A stretch of DNA of 6,581 nucleotides from an uncultured Collinsella sp. (lineage in GTDB: Bacteria > Actinomycetota > Coriobacteriia > Coriobacteriales > Coriobacteriaceae), in the NCBI GenBank assembly GCA_902476475.1, contig CABSDO010000100.1, forward strand, positions 1-6,581, in the 5' to 3' direction. This document shows positions 1-5,897 of the stretch, piece by piece; within the stretch, counting starts at the first letter, position 1, and every line of letters starts with the position of its first letter. A program made the position numbers and the translations under genes. Under the pieces are notes generated by a model, which was not told the DNA's origin, did not search any database, and saw nothing but the letters and a program-made list of their open reading frames with translations.

Positions 1-171
1 GGCTACCGTTACGGCCGCGACCTGGCCAACGAGTTTATGGACACGCTCGAGGGTGCGCCCAAGGGCGATATCCGCGGTGCCATGGCGCTGCTCATCGACA
101 AGCAGGACGATCCGCGCCGCGTTGAGGTCTACTCGGCGCTGCAGGATCTGGTGCTGGCCGGAGGTCGCTAG
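1..171 (+). CDS. hycG: HycG, formate hydrogenlyase small-subunit-like protein (3' end only)
   Basis: The 57 C-terminal codons of a gene that starts before the window, read in frame from base 1 to a TAG at 169-171. The peptide begins GYRYGRDLANEFMDTL and contains DKQDDPRR. This matches the C-terminal end of E. coli HycG as I recall it (GYRYGRQIADDYLTQL, then AENDPRL). HycG is the NuoB-like subunit of the group 4 membrane-bound [NiFe] hydrogenase of formate hydrogenlyase. It carries the proximal 4Fe-4S cluster facing the cytoplasm. The cluster cysteines lie upstream of the window and cannot be checked. The next gene, hycH, starts on the base after the stop, and its ribosome binding site lies inside this gene. 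That order (hycG-hycH-hycI) is the enterobacterial FHL order and supports the call. Confidence 0.88.
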   Translation, partial: GYRYGRDLANEFMDTLEGAPKGDIRGAMALLIDKQDDPRRVEVYSALQDLVLAGGR

Positions 172-753
172 ATGGAACTCACGGACCGCTCTGGTTACTT
201 TGCGGGCCCCGGTATGCTCGGCGGCTCTTTTGGCGATGCCTCGCGCGCAAGCGACGAGGCCGCCGAGGGCGTCGCCGACCCCTGCCTGGGCCACGCGCCC
301 GACCAGGTGGTCTTCTATGAGCTCACGCGTAAGTTTGTGGAGACCGAGGAAGACGTTCCCCAGGAGGCCTTCGACGTGCTGTACTACACGCTCGCCGTGG
401 GCCACCACACCGGCGTGCTCGACTGCTTTGAGCCGCGCCTGTCGGTGCCGGTGGATGTGTTCTATTCGCTCGTCGACGCGCTGCAGGAGGGGGAGGCCAA
501 GACAAAGTTCGAGGCCATCCGCTCCTTTGGCGAGTGCCAGCTCGACAAGGCGGCGGTGCCGTCGCTGCTCGAGGCCTGCGATGTGCTGCTCGACGAGCGC
601 GGTTTTCGCGGGTCGGCCAAGGCCGGCATTTCGGTGTTCGACGACGACTTTGGCCTGCATGCCCAGCAGGTCGCGTTTCTGATGAAGTTCCGCGATCTGG
701 TTGAGCGCGTGCGCGATGTGTCGGGCGTGTATCTGACGGGGAGGTTGCAGTAA
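172..753 (+). CDS. hycH: HycH, formate hydrogenlyase maturation protein
   Basis: 193 residues. Residues from about 44 on align with E. coli HycH as recalled: DQVVFYELTRKFVE corresponds to KVVFSQLSRKFID, and YYTLAVGHHTGVLDC to YYSLAIGHHLGVIDC. HycH is a small soluble protein needed for maturation of hydrogenase 3, associated with processing of the large subunit HycE; its exact mechanism is poorly defined. The start at 172 has a GGAGG at 160-164 with 7 nt spacing and directly follows the hycG stop, so translation is probably coupled. The protein is longer than the 136-residue E. coli version. It has a Gly/Ala/Asp-rich extension of about 43 residues before the conserved part and a longer segment near the C-terminus (VFDDDFGLHAQQ). 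No later in-frame Met lies immediately before residue 44, so the extension is probably real. Confidence 0.9.
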   Translation: MELTDRSGYFAGPGMLGGSFGDASRASDEAAEGVADPCLGHAPDQVVFYELTRKFVETEEDVPQEAFDVLYYTLAVGHHTGVLDCFEPRLSVPVDVFYSLVDALQEGEAKTKFEAIRSFGECQLDKAAVPSLLEACDVLLDERGFRGSAKAGISVFDDDFGLHAQQVAFLMKFRDLVERVRDVSGVYLTGRLQ

Positions 754-1256
754 TGGGTCGCGTTGTGGATGGCCGCGTGAACGGTGCTCCCTTTGCGGGT
801 ATCGTGCTCACGGCGGGAAGCGTGCTGCGTGCCGACGATGCCGCCGGCCCCGTGCTCTCCAAAAAGATGGAGGACGCTCCCATCGCCGGTTGGTACACCA
901 TCGACGGCGGGCAAACGCCCGAGGATGACATCATCGAGGTCAAGCGCGAGCGTCCGCCGCGTTTGGTTTTGGTCGATGCTGCCGACATGGCGCTGCCCGT
1001 CGGGTCCATCCGTTTGCTCGACAAGCGCGATGTGGCCCGCAAGTCGATGTTCACCACGCACTCGCTTCCTTTGTCGATTCTGATCGAAGAGATTGAGCAA
1101 TCGTGCGAAGATATCGTCTTCATAGGGATTCAGCCGGGAGACACGGAGTTCTACAACCCCATGTCCCCGGAAGTCTTTGAGGCCGTCGACGCCGTGTACG
1201 ACGCCGTGGCCGCCAACGACTTTTCCCACTTTGTCCGCTTGGGGCAAGAGCAATAG
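753..1256 (+). CDS. hycI: HycI, hydrogenase 3 maturation endopeptidase
   Basis: 167 residues, [NiFe]-hydrogenase maturation protease family (HycI/HybD, peptidase M52). These cytoplasmic proteases remove the C-terminal peptide of the large subunit after nickel insertion; here the substrate should be the HycE-like subunit. The three nickel-sensing residues known in E. coli HycI (Asp16, Asp62, His90) correspond to Asp29 (RADDAAG), Asp75 (LVLVDAADM) and His103 (TTHSLPL), with identical spacings of 46 and 28. IDGGQTPEDDI and FIGIQPG are further family blocks. The usual GN and DDG of the N-terminal motif read GS and DDA here. The N-terminus is about 13 residues longer than in E. coli. The start overlaps the hycH stop by one base (TAATG), with a GGGGAGGT at 738-745, indicating translational coupling. 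Confidence 0.93.
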   Translation: MGRVVDGRVNGAPFAGIVLTAGSVLRADDAAGPVLSKKMEDAPIAGWYTIDGGQTPEDDIIEVKRERPPRLVLVDAADMALPVGSIRLLDKRDVARKSMFTTHSLPLSILIEEIEQSCEDIVFIGIQPGDTEFYNPMSPEVFEAVDAVYDAVAANDFSHFVRLGQEQ

Positions 1257-1277
1257 GAGCGCTTGTCCCTGCTGATT

Positions 1278-1287
1278 AGGAAAGAAG
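1278..1287 (+). promoter_or_regulatory. Ribosome binding site of focA
   Basis: AGGAAAGAAG lies 8-11 nt before the ATG at 1296 and favours that start. The upstream in-frame TTG at 1263 has its AGGAG (1255-1259) only 3 nt away, too close for efficient initiation. The extra 11 residues it would add (MSLLIRKEVID) are not part of the usual formate channel N-terminus. Confidence 0.6.
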
Positions 1288-1295
1288 TGATTGAC

Positions 1296-2135
1296 ATGGC
1301 AGATTCCAAGGTGGAGTATCCCGCTCCCGATTGCCTGGCGCCCGCCGCGATCGAGGCCAAAACCGAGGCCGCCGGCGTAACCAAGGCCAACCTGCCGGTC
1401 GCAAAGGCCTTTGTATTGGCGATGTTCGCCGGCGCGTTCATTGCCTTCGGTGGCCTGTTCTTTACGGTGTTTTTGAGCGACAGCACGCTGGGCTGGGGCG
1501 CCCAGCGCGTCGTGGGCGGCCTGTGCTTTTGCCTGGGCCTGGTGCTGGTGCTGGTGTGTGGCGCCGAGTTGTTCACCGGTAACTCGCTTATGGTCTGCGC
1601 GCTCAAGAGCAAAAAGATCACCCTGGTCCAGATGCTCAAGGCTTGGGTCGTCGTATGGGTCGGTAACTTTGTCGGTGCCCTGTTCATCGTCTTTTTGGTG
1701 TACATGGCCGGCATTTACAAGCTCAACGGCGAGGCGGTCGCCAATTCCATGGTGAGCGTCGCCGCCGGCAAGGTGACGATCGACTGGGTGACGATCTTCT
1801 TCCGCGGCATCCTGTGCAACATCTTTGTGTGCCTGGCCGTGTGGATCGGTACCGCTGGCAAGACCGTGGTCGATAAGGTTGTGGGCATTTTGCTGCCGAT
1901 CGCTGCCTTTGTGGCCTGCGGTTTTGAGCACTGCGTTGCCAACATGTACTTTTTGCCCATGGGTGCCGTGATGCACGCGTGCGGCTATGGCGCCGACGTC
2001 GCCGGCGCCGATGCGCTCAACGCTGCGGGCATTGCGTTTAACCTGTCCGCCGCCACGCTGGGCAACATCGTGGGCGGCGCGGTCCTGGTCGCGCTCGGCT
2101 ACTGGTTTATCTATGCTAAGAAGTCCGAGGCGTAA
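1296..2135 (+). CDS. focA: Formate channel FocA (FNT family)
   Basis: 279 residues from the ATG at 1296, the normal length for the formate/nitrite transporter family. These are pentameric inner-membrane channels passing formate. Six hydrophobic segments are visible at about 36-60, 71-93, 113-138, 162-186, 194-222 and 250-274. The family signature CGAELFTGN (88-96) follows segment 2. GFEHCVANMYFLPMG (209-223) in segment 5 matches E. coli FocA GFEHSIANMFMIPMG. Thr94 and His212 correspond to pore residues Thr91 and His209 of E. coli FocA. CLAVWIG and TLGNIVGG also match FocA rather than the nitrite channel NirC, although the substrate within the family remains an inference. The gene follows hycI by 39 nt without a terminator between them, and a terminator follows its stop. 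It is therefore probably the last gene of the FHL unit, coupling formate traffic to formate oxidation. Confidence 0.93.
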   Translation: MADSKVEYPAPDCLAPAAIEAKTEAAGVTKANLPVAKAFVLAMFAGAFIAFGGLFFTVFLSDSTLGWGAQRVVGGLCFCLGLVLVLVCGAELFTGNSLMVCALKSKKITLVQMLKAWVVVWVGNFVGALFIVFLVYMAGIYKLNGEAVANSMVSVAAGKVTIDWVTIFFRGILCNIFVCLAVWIGTAGKTVVDKVVGILLPIAAFVACGFEHCVANMYFLPMGAVMHACGYGADVAGADALNAAGIAFNLSAATLGNIVGGAVLVALGYWFIYAKKSEA

Positions 2136-2157
2136 GGTGCCGTCTGTTTGACGTTGG

Positions 2158-2193
2158 GCCTCCCGCGGGGCGTTGCCGTGCGGGAGGCTTTTT
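2158..2193 (+). terminator. Rho-independent terminator after focA
   Basis: A perfect 9-bp stem pairs GCCTCCCGC (2158-2166) with GCGGGAGGC (2180-2188) around a 13-nt loop, followed directly by five Ts (2189-2193). It lies 22 nt past the focA stop. It should end the hyc-focA transcript and separate it from the oxidoreductase gene downstream. Confidence 0.92.
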
Positions 2194-2242
2194 GGGTCCG
2201 GGACTCGTTGCCGGGCTTTTGGCCTGTTGTGTTTGGCTGATG

Positions 2243-2249
2243 AAAGGGG
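2243..2249 (+). promoter_or_regulatory. Ribosome binding site of the molybdopterin oxidoreductase
   Basis: AAAGGGG lies 8 nt before the ATG at 2258. It selects that start over in-frame upstream candidates at 2192 and 2240, the first of which lies within the terminator T-run. I see no convincing -35/-10 pair between the terminator and this site, although a promoter is expected here. Confidence 0.6.
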
Positions 2250-2257
2250 TAATCGAG

Positions 2258-4362
2258 ATGGCATCTGCTGTGGAGCGTGACGGTCGCGCCGTGGTGACCA
2301 CATGCGGGGGATGCTATGCCGATTGCGCCTTTGCGGCACGCGTTGAGGACGGTCGCGTGGTGGCCGAGCTGCCGGTGCCGGGGCACCCGTGCGCGGCGCG
2401 AGCCCTGTGCGCCCGCGGACGGCATCGTCTGGCAATGCCGTTTGACGAGCGCGACCGCATTTTGCACCCCATGCGCCGACGAGCTGATGGCTCGGGGTTC
2501 GATGTGATTTCGTGGGACGAGGCGTTTGCCCAGATTGCCGAGTGCCTTTTGGGGATTGTTGACGGGCATGGTTCGCGCGCGCTGGGCATGACGCTCGGCG
2601 TGCCCTCGTTCGACCGTTACTGGGCGTATCGTTTTATGCATGCGCTGGGCTCGCCCAACGTATACGGTGCCGACGGCGCCTGCGAGGTAAGCCGACTTAC
2701 CGGTTGGGAGCACAGCCTGGGCTACAGCCCCGCCTCCGACCTGGCGCATACCGATTGCATCATGTACCTGGGGCGTTCCATTGTCGATTCGTCGACGATG
2801 GGGGCCGTTGATGCGCTCAACGATGCGCGCCGGCGCGGGGCGAAGATTATCGTGGTCGACCCCCGGCGCAGCGGCTCGGCTGCGCTTGCCGACCGCTGGC
2901 TGCGCGTGCGCCCGGGCTGCGACCTGGCCTTGCTGTTGGGCATTGTCCACGTGTTGATTGCCGAGGATCTGTACGATCGCGAGTTTGTTGCCCGCTATAC
3001 CACAAGTTTTGACGAGTTGGCGCAGGCAGCCAGTGCTTGGACGCCTGAGTGGGCCGAGTCGATGTGCGACGTGCCGGCCGCAGAGATTGTCGCCTCGCTG
3101 CCGCCGCGCCTGCCGCTGTGGTGGATGCGGGTTTTCATGGTGGCATCGGTATCGCGTATGCCAATAGCACCCAGACCGCGCGCGCTATCTGCTTGGTCGA
3201 TGTGCTGTTGGGCTGCATCGGACACGCGGGCGGTGCCCTCAACCCGCCCACACCGCTTGTACTGGGCGACTTGGACCCTGTGCGTTTTGCGACGCCGTCA
3301 GTGCCGCGTGAGCCTAAGTTGGGGTCCGAGCGCTATCCGCTCGTCGACCCCGAGCGCGGCCTGTGCACGACCATCGGTCAGTCGATTCTTGCCGGCGATT
3401 TGCGTGGGCTCATCGTTTATGCCAGTAACCCCGGTGCGGGCTATGGCAATGCACAGGCTTGGTTGAGTATTTTGCAGCAGCTCGACTTGCTCGTGACGAT
3501 TGATATTCGCTGGTCCGAGACGGCGCGCGCTTCCGACTTCGTGCTGCCCGATGTGACGTATCTGGAGGCCGACCGCGGCGTGGGTACGGTCGTGGGTCGC
3601 AACGACGCGCGCGTGTTCTACCGCAACGCCGTGCTGCCCATTTTGCATGACGACACACGTCCCGGTCGGGAGATTTTTGCCGGTCTGGCGCAGGCGTGTG
3701 GCGTGGGCGAGTACTTCCAGTTTACGTCTGACAATCTGGCGGCTGCCCAGGTGGCGCCTTTTGGGATCGAACTAGACGAGCTCAAGGAGCGCGGCTGGGC
3801 CGATACAGGCATGGCGCTGCCGATGCGCACGGGCGAGCCGGGGATTCCCTTGAACGGCAGCAAGATCGCGCTGGCAAGCGACGTATGGGAACGAGCCGGC
3901 CTGGGTCGTGTACCCAACTGGATCGCTCCCATGGTTGAGCCCGGCCCAGGAATGTTTCGCCTCATTAGCGGCAACCGTCCCTTTGAGTCGCATACCTCGC
4001 GCAGACTCGCGGCCCAAGGTGCCGCCGAGGCGGGTTCCGACTTGGACGCCGTGCAGATGAATGCCGATGTTGCCGCACGCATGGGCATCGCCAATGGCGA
4101 GGTCGTGGAACTCGTGAGCGATATGGGCCGCGACCGCGTGCGTGTGGAGACGACGCCGTATCTGCATCCGGCGTGCATCTTCACCTCGGCCACTCCCGGT
4201 GGGCGTTCGTTTGGTGCCGATGCCGGTGGCGCTCAAGCCTTGGGCGTGGGCCCGCTCGACCATACGCCGTTGCGTTGGGACCCGTTGACGGGTGCCGCGC
4301 TCACCCAGGAAAACGCCGTTCGCGTGGAAAAGATCGCGGCGCGCGAGGATAATAGCGAATGA
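2258..4362 (+). pseudogene. Molybdopterin-dependent oxidoreductase (DMSO reductase superfamily), split by a frameshift
   Basis: Two overlapping frames together encode one enzyme. The 5' part reads from 2258 and loses homology-like sequence near 3115, running on to a stop at 3466. The 3' part continues in the -1 frame from GCT at 3115 to TGA at 4360-4362. Adding one base at 3113-3116 gives an uninterrupted 701-residue protein. A Fe4S4 domain comes first, with Cys16, Cys19, Cys23 and Cys51 (CGGCYADC, LCARG). The bis-MGD domain follows, with Cys142 (DGACEVSRLTG) as likely Mo ligand and AKIIVVDPRRSGSA. The dinucleotide-binding domain starts near 566. There is no Tat signal, so the enzyme should be cytoplasmic. 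Cys142 is followed by Glu, whereas formate dehydrogenases have Sec/Cys-His. The later sequence (LGCIGHAGGALNPP, FVLPDVTYLEADRG) resembles PhsA/PsrA-type enzymes as much as FdhF, so the substrate is unassigned. No electron-transfer subunit is adjacent. It may be a true pseudogene or an intact gene with a sequencing error. Confidence 0.8.
3113..3116 (+). other. Frameshift site in the molybdopterin oxidoreductase
   Basis: The upstream frame reads ...ASLPPRLP and then turns into LWWMRVFM. The -1 frame reads ...AVVDAGFHGGIG from 3115. Restoring one G in CCGCT (giving CCGGCT) yields PRLPAVVDAGFHGG, a smooth join, so a lost base is the simplest explanation. No X-XXY-YYZ slippery heptamer is present at the junction, which argues against programmed -1 frameshifting. 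Confidence 0.75.
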
Positions 4363-4439
4363 TTGACTCAGCCGATCGATTTGTCTGATTGCTTGACGTC
4401 CGAACGATTGATTCACTTTTTGGTTTTGAAAGGCCTCAT
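4363..4439 (+). promoter_or_regulatory. Intergenic region upstream of selA
   Basis: A 77-nt gap, visibly richer in A/T than its surroundings, between the oxidoreductase stop and selA. It holds three related 10-mers in direct orientation: GATTGACTCA (4361-4370), GATTGCTTGA (4387-4396) and GATTGATTCA (4406-4415). The first and third differ at one base. TTGACT (4363-4368) and TTGACG (4393-4398) could be -35 hexamers, but neither has a good -10 at 16-18 nt. There is no terminator-like hairpin, so selAB might be read through from upstream, driven from here, or both. Confidence 0.35.
4428..4433 (+). promoter_or_regulatory. Ribosome binding site of selA
   Basis: GAAAGG with 6 nt spacing to the ATG at 4440. 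It selects that start over an in-frame TTG at 4389, which has no purine-rich site in front of it and would add 17 residues with no family counterpart. Confidence 0.6.
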
Positions 4440-5897
4440 ATGAGCGATAGCCAGAACATGTCCGATGAGGTACGCGCCCGCCTTCGCGCTATTCCTTCCG
4501 TCAACGAGCTGCTCGCAGAGTGGCCGGTTGTGAAGGCGGCGGGGGAGACCTGCGACGCGGTTGTGCATGCCGCCGTCACGGCCGAGCTCGACGAGGAGCG
4601 CTCCGCCATTCGCGCCGGTGCCGCCCCGCGCTCTAAGCGCGACCTGGCCTCGGCAATCGAGTGGCGTGCGCATCGATCCGCACTGCCGAGCCTGCGTCCT
4701 GCCGTCAACGCCACGGGCGTGGTCATCCATACCAACTTGGGTCGCGCCCCGCTCGCGGAATCCGCCGCCAAGGCCGTGGCCGAGGTTGCGCGCGGGTATA
4801 GCACGCTCGAGTACAACGTCGATACCTGTTCGCGCGGGTCGCGCAAGGAGCACGCTGCGCAACTGATCCGCTCGCTAACCGGTGCCGAAGACGCGTTGGT
4901 CGTCAACAATAACGCGGCCGCCGTGCTGTTGGTGCTGGCGACCCATGCCGCAGGCAGGGAGGTCATCGTCAGCCGCGGCGAGCTTGTCGAGATCGGTGGC
5001 AGCTTCCGTATTCCCGACGTCATGGCGGCCTCGGGCGCCAAACTTGTCGAGGTCGGCGCCACCAACCGCACACACCTGGGCGACTACGAGCGTGCCATCA
5101 CGCCCGAAACGGCCATGATCTTGAAAGTCCATCCTTCCAACTATCGCATCGAGGGTTTTCACGAGGAAGTGAGCTCAAGGGAGCTCGCCGCACTGGCCCA
5201 TAAGCATGGCCTGCTGTTCTATGAAGACCAGGGGTCGGGCGCACTGTTGCCTGACGACATCCTGGTTCGCGGCGGCGAAGAAACCACGCCGGCTTCGGTT
5301 TCGGCAGGGCTCGATCTGGTGTCGTGTTCGGGCGATAAACTGCTCGGTGCCGCACAGGCGGGCATTATCATGGGCCGTCGTGACCTGGTCCAGGCCTGTG
5401 GGTCGCATCCGCTTATGCGCGCCCTGCGCCCGGGCAAGTTGGCGCTCACGGTGCTCGAGGCCACGCTGCGTATCTACATGGATGGCGCCGATGTTGCCCA
5501 TCGCGATATTCCGGTGCTCAGCATGCTCACGCTTCCGCAGGCTCATCTGGAGCGACGTGCCCGCAAGCTGCGCGATCGTATGGTCGCCGGGCTCGATAAG
5601 GCCGGTTGCCCGTGCGCCGTTGCGTTGGAGATTGTCGAGGAGTCCTCGACGCCCGGTGGCGGTTCGCTGCCTACCGTTGAACTGCCGACGATGTGCGTTG
5701 CCGTGCGTCTTGTTGACGAGCGCCTGACGGTCGACGCGCTCAAGCGCTCGCTTGTCCAGGACTTCGACACGCCGGTTGTCACGCGAACCTCGCACGATCG
5801 CATTTTGTTTGATGTGCGCACACTCGTGGGCGACCGTGATATCGAGACAGCGGCGTCGACGCTTGCCGCATGCGTTGCCAAGGCGGTGCGCCGATGA
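4440..5897 (+). CDS. selA: L-seryl-tRNA(Sec) selenium transferase SelA
   Basis: 485 residues, close to the usual SelA length of about 460-470. SelA is a cytoplasmic PLP enzyme that converts Ser-tRNA(Sec) to Sec-tRNA(Sec) using selenophosphate. The order of motifs is complete. The N-terminal domain has IPSVNELL and a long helical stretch. NATGVVIHTNLGRAPL (90-105) and GYSTLEYN (119-126) open the PLP fold. NNNAAAVLLVL (156-166) and SRGELVEIGGSFRIP (178-192) follow. FYEDQGSGAL (260-269) precedes the PLP lysine, Lys300, in CSGDKLLG. The segment after the lysine reads GAAQAG where SelA proteins usually have GGPQAG. The gene overlaps selB by four bases (ATGA, 5894-5897), the typical selA-selB operon arrangement. 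selD and the tRNA(Sec) gene are not in the window. Confidence 0.95.
   Translation: MSDSQNMSDEVRARLRAIPSVNELLAEWPVVKAAGETCDAVVHAAVTAELDEERSAIRAGAAPRSKRDLASAIEWRAHRSALPSLRPAVNATGVVIHTNLGRAPLAESAAKAVAEVARGYSTLEYNVDTCSRGSRKEHAAQLIRSLTGAEDALVVNNNAAAVLLVLATHAAGREVIVSRGELVEIGGSFRIPDVMAASGAKLVEVGATNRTHLGDYERAITPETAMILKVHPSNYRIEGFHEEVSSRELAALAHKHGLLFYEDQGSGALLPDDILVRGGEETTPASVSAGLDLVSCSGDKLLGAAQAGIIMGRRDLVQACGSHPLMRALRPGKLALTVLEATLRIYMDGADVAHRDIPVLSMLTLPQAHLERRARKLRDRMVAGLDKAGCPCAVALEIVEESSTPGGGSLPTVELPTMCVAVRLVDERLTVDALKRSLVQDFDTPVVTRTSHDRILFDVRTLVGDRDIETAASTLAACVAKAVRR

Noticed and set aside
1263..1295. TTG start for focA at 1263
   Set aside because: The Shine-Dalgarno-like AGGAG is only 3 nt away, while the ATG at 1296 has a well-placed site and gives the usual family N-terminus.
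462..2435. A 657-residue open frame on the minus strand across hycH, hycI and focA
   Set aside because: It is antisense to three genes with clear family matches and its translation is low-complexity and rich in His, Arg, Gly and Gln. Such frames arise from GC-rich third-position bias.
2111..2950. A 279-residue minus-strand open frame over the terminator and the start of the oxidoreductase
   Set aside because: It runs through a rho-independent terminator on the opposite strand and overlaps a convincing Fe4S4/molybdopterin domain. No family is recognisable.
3110..3120. Programmed -1 ribosomal frameshifting in the oxidoreductase
   Set aside because: The direction fits, but there is no slippery heptamer or obvious stimulator, and a single missing G explains the sequence more simply.
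2258..4362. A selenocysteine (in-frame UGA) in the molybdoenzyme
   Set aside because: The active-site position is a TGC cysteine codon and the interruption is a frame change, not a UGA with a downstream SECIS-like hairpin.
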